Of a stretch of DNA of 5,022 nucleotides, positions 1 through 5,022 are shown piece by piece (position 1 is the first letter of the stretch; each line of letters opens with the position of its first letter). The stretch is from Actinomycetes bacterium (GTDB taxonomy: Bacteria > Actinomycetota > Thermoleophilia > Solirubrobacterales > Solirubrobacteraceae). A program made the position numbers and the translations under genes. The stretch covers positions 1 through 5,022 of the forward strand of contig JAEXXR010000187.1 in assembly GCA_023405705.1 (NCBI GenBank). Direction: 5' to 3'. The notes below the pieces were generated by a model. That model was not told the origin of the DNA, made no database searches, and saw only the letters and a program-made list of their open reading frames with translations.

Positions 1-113
1 GAGCCCTCGCCGCGGCCGACGCGCTTGCGCGGCTTGCGGTGACCCGGAGCGGGTCTCAGGTTGTGGAGGCCGATGCGCTCCTCGCGCTCGGTCTCGTCCT
101 TCACGGGGCTCAT
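1..113 (-). CDS. rplO: 50S ribosomal protein L15, 5' part (runs off the window)
   Basis: L15 is a 50S protein that binds 23S rRNA late in large-subunit assembly. Only the first 37 codons are here; the gene continues past position 1. The residues LHNLRPAPG, then KPRKRVGRGEGS, are the conserved L15 N-terminus, whose basic Gly-rich arm reaches into rRNA. The ATG at 113-111 overlaps the rpmD stop by one base (TGATG). A GAGGA Shine-Dalgarno sequence at 120-124 lies 6 nt upstream, inside rpmD, so translation is probably coupled. About 14 charged residues (MSPVKDETEREERI) precede the point where L15 homologues usually begin. GTG at codon 4 is a less likely start. Position after rpmD is the normal spc operon order, with secY expected next. 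Confidence 0.95.
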   Translation of the reverse strand, partial: MSPVKDETEREERIGLHNLRPAPGHRKPRKRVGRGEG

Positions 114-292
114 CAGGATTCCTCGACCTTTACGAGATGACGGACGGCGTGGACCATCCCGCGCATCTGCGGGGAGTCCGGCTGCTCCACCGTCTGGCCG
201 ATCTTGCGAAGGCCGATCGAGCGGAGCGTGTCGAGCTGTCTCTGGTTGGAGCCGTTTCTCGACTTGATCTGCGTGATCTTGAGCGTGCTCAT
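113..292 (-). CDS. rpmD: 50S ribosomal protein L30
   Basis: This 59-residue protein has the usual size of bacterial L30, a small 50S protein that binds 23S rRNA. Family features are the opening KITQIKS, the central LRSIGLRKIGQTVE, and the closing MRGMVHAVRHLVKVEE. The ATG at 292-290 lies 6 nt after the rpsE stop codon. The only Shine-Dalgarno candidate is GAGG at 304-307, 11 nt upstream inside the rpsE end, which is rather distant, so coupling to rpsE translation is likely. The TGA stop shares its A with the rplO start. Two of its arginines (residues 12 and 18) use AGA. L30 is absent from some bacteria, but its place between rpsE and rplO is standard. Confidence 0.97.
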   Translation of the reverse strand: MSTLKITQIKSRNGSNQRQLDTLRSIGLRKIGQTVEQPDSPQMRGMVHAVRHLVKVEES

Positions 293-298
293 TTGAAA

Positions 299-889
<591 letters not shown>

Positions 890-928
890 GGGGTCCTAAG
901 GTAGCTGGTGAGACGGGTCGGGCGCCAC
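890..928 (-). other. rplR-rpsE intergenic gap, 39 nt
   Basis: This is the only gap over 13 nt in the block. On the mRNA strand it holds TTAGGA just before the rpsE ATG, serving as its Shine-Dalgarno sequence. I see no convincing hairpin followed by a T run, so no terminator. I also see no confident promoter. On the plus strand, 892-905 reads GGTCCTAAGGTAGC, identical to a universally conserved 23S rRNA segment (see findings); the mRNA therefore carries the complement. The similar string TAGGACC also precedes the rpsZ start, so part of the match is explained by a shared ribosome-binding-site style. Confidence 0.7.
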
Positions 929-1282
929 TTAGAAGGCGAGGCCGCCCTCCCGGGCGCCCTCGGCAAGTGCCTTCACGCGGCCGTGGTACTGGTAGCCGCC
1001 GCGGTCGAACACCGCGGTCTCGACTCCGGCGGCCTTCGCGCGCTCGGCGAGCAGCTCGCCGACGCGCTTGGCCTGCTCGGTCGAGCGCAGGTCGCGAACG
1101 CCCGCCTCGGTCCAGTTGACGGCCGCGAGCGTGACACCGCGATCGTCGTCGATGAGCTGGGCGCTGATGCCCTTGTTGGAACGGAACACCGAGATGCGCG
1201 GACGCTCTGCCGTGCCGGCGACCTTCGCGCGGACGCGACGGCGGCGCTTGAGGCGCTTCGCGGGCTTGTGGAGAACGGTCAT
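929..1282 (-). CDS. rplR: 50S ribosomal protein L18
   Basis: L18 binds 5S rRNA with L5 and helps dock it in the central protuberance of the 50S subunit. At 117 residues it matches E. coli length. The basic N-terminal arm (residues 7-20, [12 protein letters not shown]) is the flexible rRNA-binding part. The core shows [20 protein letters not shown], and the end has the conserved [20 protein letters not shown] closing in GGLAF. The ATG at 1282-1280 overlaps the rplF TGA by four bases (ATGA), the hallmark of coupled translation. GGAAGG further upstream is about 12 nt from the start and is a weak ribosome-binding site by itself. The stop is TAA, followed by the 39-nt gap before rpsE. Confidence 0.98.
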   Translation of the reverse strand: MTVLHKPAKRLKRRRRVRAKVAGTAERPRISVFRSNKGISAQLIDDDRGVTLAAVNWTEAGVRDLRSTEQAKRVGELLAERAKAAGVETAVFDRGGYQYHGRVKALAEGAREGGLAF

Positions 1283-1812
1283 GCGCGCTTACCGACCTTC
1301 CGGGCGACGTACTCGCCCTCGTAACGGATGCCCTTGCCCTTGTAGGGCTCCGGCTTCCGCTGCTTGCGGATGTTCGCGGCGACCTCGCCGACGAGCTGCT
1401 TCGAGATCCCTCTGACCGTGATTCTGGTCGGGACCGGAACCTCGAACTCGATGCCGTCGGGCGCCTTGATCGGCACCGGATGCGAGTAGCCGAGGGCGAG
1501 CTCGAGGTCTCTGCCCTTGAGCTGGGCGCGATAGCCGACGCCCTGGATCTCGAGTCTCTTCTCGAAGCCGTTCGTGACGCCCTCGACCATGTTCGCGACG
1601 AGCGAACGGGTGAGGCCGTGCAGCGCACGGTGCTCGCCGCGGTTGGTCGGGCGGCTGACGAGCAGCTCGTCGCCGACCTGCTCGATTCTGATGTCCCGCG
1701 GGACGCGCTCGAAGAGCTCGCCCTTCGGGCCGTTGACGGTCACGCGCTCCGGCTCGATCGAGACGGTGACGCCGGCGGGGACGGTGATGGGCTTGCGGCC
1801 GATACGACTCAT
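1279..1812 (-). CDS. rplF: 50S ribosomal protein L6
   Basis: L6 is a two-domain 50S protein near the factor-binding site and the sarcin-ricin loop. The 177 residues equal the E. coli length. The N-terminus [15 protein letters not shown] is classic. The duplicated folds cover about 1-80 and 83-165. The family signature is visible at 154-162 (PEPYKGKGI), followed by [15 protein letters not shown]. The open frame reaches upstream to 1848, but the start chosen is ATG 1812-1810. It gives the conserved N-terminus, has GAGG at 1818-1821 with a 5-nt spacer, and avoids overlapping the rpsH end. The gene lies 7 nt after rpsH and overlaps rplR by 4 nt. At least five arginines use AGA (residues 42, 86, 101, 130, 134). 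Confidence 0.98.
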   Translation of the reverse strand: MSRIGRKPITVPAGVTVSIEPERVTVNGPKGELFERVPRDIRIEQVGDELLVSRPTNRGEHRALHGLTRSLVANMVEGVTNGFEKRLEIQGVGYRAQLKGRDLELALGYSHPVPIKAPDGIEFEVPVPTRITVRGISKQLVGEVAANIRKQRKPEPYKGKGIRYEGEYVARKVGKRA

Positions 1813-1817
1813 GCCAG

Positions 1818-1823
1818 CCTCAC
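1818..1823 (-). promoter_or_regulatory. Shine-Dalgarno sequence deciding the rplF start
   Basis: GTGAGG on the minus strand overlaps the rpsH TGA stop (1822-1820) and lies 5 nt from the ATG at 1812. It supports this ATG over the upstream in-frame codon at 1848. Because the site spans the rpsH stop codon, ribosomes terminating on rpsH are well placed to reinitiate on rplF. Confidence 0.8.
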
Positions 1824-2227
1824 CACACCTTCGCCACGACCTCGCCACCGACGCCCTCGCGGCGCGCCTCGTGACCGGTCATGACGCCCTTGGACGTCGA
1901 GATGATCGCCGTGCCGAGGCCACCCTGGATCTTCGGGATCTCGCCATGGCCGACGTACGTGCGCTGGCCGGGGCGCGACACCCGCTGGATGCCCTGGATG
2001 ACCGGGCGGCGGTTGCCCGTGTACTTCAGCTTGATCTTGATCAGCTCGCCGGGACCTTCGACGCCGGCGGCGACCAGGTCGTAGCCCTCGATGTAGCCCT
2101 GCTCCTTGAGGATGCGGGCCAGCTCGCGCTTGAGCTTCGACGACGGGATCGACACGGTGTCGTGCGAAGCCCGCGCGCCGTTGCGCACACGAGTGAGGAA
2201 GTCGGCGATGGGGTCTGTCATCGACAT
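1820..2227 (-). CDS. rpsH: 30S ribosomal protein S8
   Basis: S8 is a primary 16S rRNA-binding protein that organises the central domain of the 30S subunit. In E. coli it also represses the spc operon by binding its mRNA; whether that applies here is unknown. The 135 residues show [14 protein letters not shown] at the N-terminus. The C-terminal signature is at about 105-135: [18 protein letters not shown], then [10 protein letters not shown] at the end. Two start codons are possible: ATG 2227 and ATG 2221 (residue 3). The first is preferred because GGGTGG at 2235-2240 lies 7 nt from it and 13 nt from the second. The gap to rpsZ is 13 nt, and the stop overlaps the rplF ribosome-binding site. 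Confidence 0.97.
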   Translation of the reverse strand: MSMTDPIADFLTRVRNGARASHDTVSIPSSKLKRELARILKEQGYIEGYDLVAAGVEGPGELIKIKLKYTGNRRPVIQGIQRVSRPGQRTYVGHGEIPKIQGGLGTAIISTSKGVMTGHEARREGVGGEVVAKVW

Positions 2228-2234
2228 TCGACAG

Positions 2235-2240
2235 CCACCC
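2235..2240 (-). promoter_or_regulatory. Shine-Dalgarno sequence deciding the rpsH start
   Basis: GGGTGG, preceded by the AA of the rpsZ TAA stop, gives AAGGGTGG. Its 7-nt spacing to ATG 2227 favours that start over the ATG two codons downstream at 2221. Confidence 0.65.
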
Positions 2241-2426
2241 TTACCAGGAGCTCTTCGTCATGCCGGGGATGTAGCCGTTGTGAGCCAGCTCGCGCAGGCA
2301 GATACGGCACATGCCGAACTTGCGATAGACGGCGCGCGGGCGGCCGCAGCGGCGGCAACGCGTGTACGCGCGGGTTCTGTACTTAGGAGTCCGCTGCTGG
2401 CGGACGCGCTGAGAGGTCTTCGCCAT
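2241..2426 (-). CDS. rpsZ: 30S ribosomal protein S14, zinc-binding short type
   Basis: S14 sits in the head of the 30S subunit and is needed late in assembly. This is the short 61-residue zinc form (also annotated rpsN type Z), not the roughly 101-residue form of E. coli. The zinc ribbon is visible as CRRC (Cys24, Cys27) and CRIC (Cys40, Cys43). Flanking family residues are [20 protein letters not shown], then [13 protein letters not shown], and the end [21 protein letters not shown] at 2432-2435 lies 5 nt before the ATG and overlaps the rplE TAG stop, so coupling is likely. Actinobacteria commonly keep this cysteine form in the spc operon. Some carry a second, cysteine-free copy elsewhere that replaces it under zinc starvation; this window cannot show that. 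Confidence 0.98.
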   Translation of the reverse strand: MAKTSQRVRQQRTPKYRTRAYTRCRRCGRPRAVYRKFGMCRICLRELAHNGYIPGMTKSSW

Positions 2427-2433
2427 GAAGGTC

Positions 2434-3015
2434 CTAGCTCCCTGTGGTCACGGCCGCCCCGCCAGGGCGCCCGTCCTTCGCGAACGGCATGCCGAAGAAA
2501 CTCAGCAGCGCGAAGGCTTCGTCGTCGGTTTCCGCGGTGGTCGTGAACGTGATGTCCAGACCGCGGACCTGATCGACCTTGTCGTAATCGATCTCGGGGA
2601 AGATGATCTGCTCGCGGACGCCCATCGAGTAGTTGCCGCGGCCGTCGAACGATCTCGGGTTGAGTCCGCGGAAGTCGCGGATACGCGGGATCGCGACCGA
2701 CAGCAGGCGGTCGAGGAACTCGTAGGCGCGGTCGTCGCGCAGCGTGACGCTGAGCCCGACCGGCATCCCCTCACGCAGCTTGAAGGCTGCGATCGACTTG
2801 CGCGCGCGGCGGACGTTCGGCTTCTGGCCGGCGATCGCGGCGAGCTGCTCCTGGGCCTGCTCGAACTGCTTGGAGTCCTGCTTGGCCTCGCCCACGCCCA
2901 TGTTGAGCGTGATCTTCGTGATCTTCGGCGCCTGCATCGGCGACGAGTATCCGAATCTCTCGATCAGCTGCGGGCGGATCTCGGAGTTGTAGCGTTCTTT
3001 GAGTCGTGCGGGCAT
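2434..3015 (-). CDS. rplE: 50S ribosomal protein L5
   Basis: L5 binds 5S rRNA together with L18 and forms part of the central protuberance, contacting the 30S head and P-site tRNA. The 193 residues compare with 179 in E. coli; the excess is mostly a C-terminal tail of about 13 residues after FFGMPFAK. Clear family blocks are [14 protein letters not shown] at 4-17, [19 protein letters not shown] at 29-47, [20 protein letters not shown] at 110-129, [15 protein letters not shown] at 131-145, and [17 protein letters not shown] at 151-167. The ATG at 3015-3013 is 4 nt after the rplX stop. I see no strong Shine-Dalgarno sequence, so this start probably depends on coupling. In E. coli the S8 repressor site lies around this junction; I see no clear equivalent. 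Confidence 0.98.
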   Translation of the reverse strand: MPARLKERYNSEIRPQLIERFGYSSPMQAPKITKITLNMGVGEAKQDSKQFEQAQEQLAAIAGQKPNVRRARKSIAAFKLREGMPVGLSVTLRDDRAYEFLDRLLSVAIPRIRDFRGLNPRSFDGRGNYSMGVREQIIFPEIDYDKVDQVRGLDITFTTTAETDDEAFALLSFFGMPFAKDGRPGGAAVTTGS

Positions 3016-3019
3016 AGGC

Positions 3020-3340
3020 TCAGTCGATGCGGGTTCCGGAGCGACGGGCGACGCGGAACCGTCTCCCGTCGTGGATCTCGATGCCGACGCGCGTCGGCTT
3101 CCCGTCCTTGGGGTCGAGCAGCATCACGTTCGAGAGGTGGATCGGGCCCTCTCTCTCGATCACGCCGGCGACCGAGTCGGGACGACCCGGGGTCGGACGC
3201 TGATGCCGCTTGACGATGTTCAGGCCCTCGACGTACACGCGGTCCGCGGACGGGTCGACGCGCAGCACAGTGCCCGTCTTCCCCTTGTCCTTGCCGCTGA
3301 TGACGATGACCTTGTCGTCTCTACGGATCCGGGCGGGCAT
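3020..3340 (-). CDS. rplX: 50S ribosomal protein L24
   Basis: L24 is an assembly-initiating 50S protein that binds the 5' region of 23S rRNA and ends up near the peptide exit tunnel. The 106 residues match the usual 100-105. A KOW motif occupies about 8-35 ([20 protein letters not shown]). It is followed by the hallmark [13 protein letters not shown] at 37-49, and by [27 protein letters not shown] spread over 60-86. The ATG at 3340-3338 shares one base with the rplN TGA (TGATG). A strong GGAGGT lies 6 nt upstream, inside rplN. No cysteines are present. Arginines 7 and 63 use AGA. Confidence 0.98.
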   Translation of the reverse strand: MPARIRRDDKVIVISGKDKGKTGTVLRVDPSADRVYVEGLNIVKRHQRPTPGRPDSVAGVIEREGPIHLSNVMLLDPKDGKPTRVGIEIHDGRRFRVARRSGTRID

Positions 3341-3708
3341 CAGAGCACCTCCGGAGCCAGCGAGACGATCTTCATGAAGTTGCGCTCACGCAGCTCGCGG
3401 GCCACCGGCCCGAAGATGCGCGTGCCGCGCGGGTTGTTCTGCGCGTCGATGATCACGGCAGCGTTCTCGTCGAAGCCGATGTACGTGCCGTCCTCACGGC
3501 CGTACGTCTTCTTCGTGCGCACGACGACCGCCGTGACGACCTCGCCCTTCTTGACCGAGCCCTGCGGGCTGGCCTGCTTGACGGTCGCGACGATCGTGTC
3601 GCCGACGCCGGCGTAGCGGCGTCTCGAGCCGCCACGGACGCGGATGCAGAGGATCTCGCGGGCGCCGGTGTTGTCAGCGACCTTGAGACGGGTCTCGTTC
3701 TGAATCAC
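3340..3708 (-). CDS. rplN: 50S ribosomal protein L14
   Basis: L14 is a highly conserved 50S interface protein that contacts the 30S subunit (bridge B8), and in many bacteria it is the target of the silencing factor RsfS. The 122-residue length is typical. The N-terminus [18 protein letters not shown] is diagnostic. The L14 signature is at about 60-87 ([11 protein letters not shown], then [14 protein letters not shown]), and the end is [13 protein letters not shown]. The start codon is GTG (3708-3706), not ATG. It gives the conserved MIQ N-terminus and overlaps the rpsQ TGA by four bases (GTGA). GGAG at 3717-3720 lies 8 nt upstream. In E. coli this gene opens a separate spc operon; here the overlap with rpsQ leaves no room for that. 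Confidence 0.98.
   Translation of the reverse strand: MIQNETRLKVADNTGAREILCIRVRGGSRRRYAGVGDTIVATVKQASPQGSVKKGEVVTAVVVRTKKTYGREDGTYIGFDENAAVIIDAQNNPRGTRIFGPVARELRERNFMKIVSLAPEVL
3347..3352 (-). promoter_or_regulatory. Strong Shine-Dalgarno sequence for rplX inside rplN
   Basis: GGAGGT with a 6-nt spacer to the rplX ATG. It lies entirely in the last codons of rplN, so it also encodes part of the L14 C-terminus. It is one of the two strongest ribosome-binding sites in the window, with the one for rplP. Confidence 0.8.
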
Positions 3709-4280
3709 TTGGCACGCTCCACAACCTCGACGAGGCGCCAGCGCTTCAGACGCGACAGCGGGCGGGACTCGCGGATGATGACCGTGTCACCGATGTGCGC
3801 GTCGTTCTTCTCGTCGTGCGCGTGGAAGGTCGTCGAGCTGCGGACGATCTTCTCGTAGCGGCGATGCCGACGAGCGGTGTCGATGCGCACCGTGATGGTC
3901 TTGTCTGCCTTGTCGGAGGTGACGATGCCCTGGCGCGTCTTCTGACGGCCCTCGCCGTGCTCACGCGGCGGCGTCGGCTCGCCTCTCGGACCGGCCTTCG
4001 CCGCCTCACGCGCCTTGGCGCGGAGGTTGCGGCGTCTGGCGGCGTTCTTCGCGCGCTTGGCAGCACGCTCGGCCTGGCGCTCCTCGACGCTCTGCTGCGG
4101 GCGCGAGCCGGCCTTGGCGGCCTTCTTCGCACGCGCCTGCTGACGACGCTCCTTGGGCGCAAGCTGCGGCACGGGCTCACCCGCCGGCGCCTCGGGCGCG
4201 GCAGCGGTGTCCTCGGCCGCCTCGGCCTCGGGCGCCGGGGTGGTCTCCTCGACGTTCTCGTTCTGCTCTTCGTCGGCCAT
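3705..4280 (-). CDS. rpsQ: 30S ribosomal protein S17 with a long N-terminal extension
   Basis: S17 is a primary 16S rRNA-binding protein of the OB fold. The recognisable S17 is residues 112-191 (80 aa, the normal whole length): [20 protein letters not shown], then [20 protein letters not shown] and [17 protein letters not shown]. Before it lie about 111 extra residues. Residues 1-40 are acidic and rich in Ala/Pro/Glu; residues 43-95 are rich in Lys, Arg and Ala and could form a charged helix; 96-111 are Gly/Pro-rich. The ATG at 4280 is 2 nt after the rpmC stop, and the next in-frame start is GTG at codon 37. From codons 38 to 111 I find no ATG, GTG or TTG, so most of the extension cannot be a start-site error. 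The Shine-Dalgarno sequence is weak (AAGGA about 12 nt upstream). Confidence 0.95.
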   Translation of the reverse strand: MADEEQNENVEETTPAPEAEAAEDTAAAPEAPAGEPVPQLAPKERRQQARAKKAAKAGSRPQQSVEERQAERAAKRAKNAARRRNLRAKAREAAKAGPRGEPTPPREHGEGRQKTRQGIVTSDKADKTITVRIDTARRHRRYEKIVRSSTTFHAHDEKNDAHIGDTVIIRESRPLSRLKRWRLVEVVERAK

Positions 4281-4282
4281 TG

Positions 4283-4498
4283 CTAGCCCAGTTCCTTGTT
4301 GTCAGCGTCAAGTCCGCGCTCACGGATGACCGTGAGCGTCCGCGCGACCTCGCGCTTGGCGAGGCGCAGGCGGGCGGTGTTCTCCAGCTCGCCCGTGGCG
4401 TGCTGGAAGCGCAGGCCGAACAGGTCGCGCCGCGCCGTCTGAAGGTGCTCGGCGAGGGCGCTGTCGTCCAGATCGCGCAGTTCGATCGCGTTGGTCAT
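4283..4498 (-). CDS. rpmC: 50S ribosomal protein L29
   Basis: L29 is a small helical-hairpin protein next to the peptide exit tunnel, close to L23 and the docking site for trigger factor and SRP. The 71 residues are slightly longer than the 63 of E. coli. The first helix carries [20 protein letters not shown], the turn has the conserved [19 protein letters not shown], and the second helix runs through [17 protein letters not shown]. The ATG at 4498-4496 is a single base after the rplP stop. GAGAGGA at 4507-4513 gives a good ribosome-binding site with an 8-nt spacer inside the rplP end. The rpsQ start follows its TAG stop after 2 nt. Confidence 0.97.
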   Translation of the reverse strand: MTNAIELRDLDDSALAEHLQTARRDLFGLRFQHATGELENTARLRLAKREVARTLTVIRERGLDADNKELG

Positions 4499-4499
4499 G

Positions 4500-4913
4500 T
4501 CAGCTGTCCTCTCGCATGACGAATCTCGTCTTCACCGGGAGCTTGTGGCCGGCGAGCCGCATCGCCTCGCGAGCGAGCTCCTCCGGCACACCGGCGAGCT
4601 CGAACATCACGCGGCCCGGCTTCACGACGGCGACCCAGCCCTCCGGAGAGCCCTTGCCGGAGCCCATGCGGGTCTCGGCCGGCTTCTTCGTGTAGGGCTT
4701 GTCCGGGTAGACGTTGATCCAGACCTTGCCGCCACGCTTGATCTTGCGCGTCATGGCGATACGAGCGGCCTCGATCTGACGGTTGGTCAGCCAGCCCTCT
4801 TCGAGCGCCTTGAGGCCGTACTCGCCGAACTGGACTCTGACCTGGCCCCGCGAGAGACCGCGGCGACGGCCGCGGTGCTGCTTGCGGAACTTCACACGCT
4901 TGGGAGAGAGCAT
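4500..4913 (-). CDS. rplP: 50S ribosomal protein L16
   Basis: L16 is a late-assembling 50S protein near the peptidyl transferase centre and the A-site tRNA elbow. The 137 residues are close to the 136 of E. coli. Family blocks are [19 protein letters not shown] at the start, [20 protein letters not shown] at 29-48, signature [15 protein letters not shown] at 59-73, [19 protein letters not shown] at 82-100, and [19 protein letters not shown] at 108-126. The ATG at 4913-4911 overlaps the rpsC TGA by one base (TGATG). GGAGGT at 4922-4927 gives a strong Shine-Dalgarno sequence 8 nt upstream, inside the rpsC tail. The position after rpsC and before rpmC is the standard S10 operon order. Confidence 0.98.
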   Translation of the reverse strand: MLSPKRVKFRKQHRGRRRGLSRGQVRVQFGEYGLKALEEGWLTNRQIEAARIAMTRKIKRGGKVWINVYPDKPYTKKPAETRMGSGKGSPEGWVAVVKPGRVMFELAGVPEELAREAMRLAGHKLPVKTRFVMREDS

Positions 4914-5022
4914 CAGCCCTGACCTCCGGGACCGCGATTGCCACCTGCGGCGCCGCCGGCAGGCCCACGCCCGCCGCCGCCACCGCCGCCGGGCCCACGC
5001 CCGCCGCCGGGACCGCCCGGAC
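4913..5022 (-). CDS. rpsC: 30S ribosomal protein S3, 3' end only (Gly/Arg-rich tail)
   Basis: Only the last 35 codons are visible; the gene enters from beyond position 5022. Identity rests on context: rpsC directly precedes rplP in S10 operons, and this frame ends in TGA exactly overlapping the rplP ATG. The visible part is almost all Gly, Pro and Arg, with repeated GGGRGP units, ending in NRGPGGQG. It contains no folded S3 domain. C-terminal extensions beyond the KH and C-terminal domains are common in actinobacterial S3. Such an RG-rich tail would be flexible and could bind RNA, but that is inference. The other minus-strand frame through this stretch gives an Ala-rich shadow protein that runs into rplP and is not credible. 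Confidence 0.85.
   Translation of the reverse strand, partial: PGGPGGGRGPGGGGGGGRGPAGGAAGGNRGPGGQG
4922..4927 (-). promoter_or_regulatory. Strong Shine-Dalgarno sequence for rplP inside rpsC
   Basis: GGAGGT with an 8-nt spacer to the rplP ATG. It encodes Gly-Gly within the S3 tail, so the Gly-rich coding sequence doubles as the ribosome-binding site. Confidence 0.8.
4962..5021 (-). repeat. 30-bp tandem repeat in the rpsC tail, two units
   Basis: Two adjacent 30-bp units (4962-4991 and 4992-5021) share an identical first 18 bases on the plus strand (starting ggcccacgcc) and diverge slightly afterwards. Thirty bases equal ten codons, so the reading frame is kept, and each unit gives a Gly-rich decapeptide containing GGGRGP. 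The array may continue beyond the window edge. Length variation by slippage would add or remove whole decapeptides without frameshifting. Confidence 0.75.

Noticed and set aside
890..907. A functional I-CeuI site or homing-intron target
   Set aside because: Only 14 of the roughly 26 bases match, flanking positions differ, and this is not an rRNA gene.
890..928. Terminator or internal promoter between rplR and rpsE
   Set aside because: There is no stable stem followed by a T run on the minus strand, and the gap is too short to hold a convincing -35/-10 pair together with a leader.
1574..2386. Plus-strand open frame spanning the complements of rplF, rpsH and rpsZ
   Set aside because: It is entirely opposite real genes, and composition changes at each gene boundary, as expected for a shadow rather than one protein.
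2990..3040. S8-binding regulatory hairpin at the rplX-rplE junction, as in E. coli
   Set aside because: The only inverted repeat I see is GCAT/ATGC with an 11-nt loop, too weak, and without the bulged purines expected of a helix 21 mimic.
2425..3213. Plus-strand open frame opposite rplE and rplX
   Set aside because: Antisense shadow with no domain and no ribosome-binding site of note. The minus-strand genes fully explain the region.
4495..4998. Minus-strand open frame covering the rpsC tail and rplP in another frame
   Set aside because: rplP in its own frame matches L16 end to end. The alternative gives an Ala/Arg-rich protein with no family resemblance.

Overview
The window is one uninterrupted, highly GC-rich block of ribosomal protein genes, all on the minus strand, so transcription runs from position 5022 towards 1. 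In transcription order: the 3' end of rpsC (S3), rplP (L16), rpmC (L29), rpsQ (S17), rplN (L14), rplX (L24), rplE (L5), rpsZ/rpsN (zinc-type S14), rpsH (S8), rplF (L6), rplR (L18), rpsE (S5), rpmD (L30) and the 5' end of rplO (L15). This is the canonical bacterial order for the end of the S10 operon joined to most of the spc operon. secY would be expected next, beyond position 1.

The organism is very probably a high-GC Gram-positive bacterium (Actinomycetota). Supporting points are the base composition, the short four-cysteine S14 in the spc position, the Gly/Arg-rich S3 tail, and the closely actinobacterial protein sequences. A deep-branching class such as Thermoleophilia would fit the long S17 extension, but that placement is inference. 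Sixteen or more AGA arginine codons in these normally highly expressed genes are a distinctive trait.

Packing is extremely tight. Junctions are 1-nt TGATG overlaps (rpsC/rplP, rplN/rplX, rpmD/rplO), 4-nt overlaps (rpsQ/rplN with GTGA, rplF/rplR with ATGA) or gaps of 1 to 13 nt. The single exception is a 39-nt gap between rplR and rpsE. There is no room for a terminator or a separate promoter between the S10 and spc parts, so the block is most likely one transcript with translational coupling. The products are 30S proteins (S3, S17, S14, S8, S5) and 50S proteins (L16, L29, L14, L24, L5, L6, L18, L30, L15).

No new system, mobile element, RNA gene or CRISPR array is present. The points worth a second look are: an S17 with an N-terminal extension of about 111 residues, acidic then strongly basic; a Gly/Arg-rich S3 tail encoded by a 30-bp tandem repeat; a 14-nt identity to the universally conserved 23S rRNA segment (the I-CeuI core) in the rplR-rpsE gap, antisense to the mRNA; an acidic S5 tail; a charged leader on L15; and the AGA codon usage.
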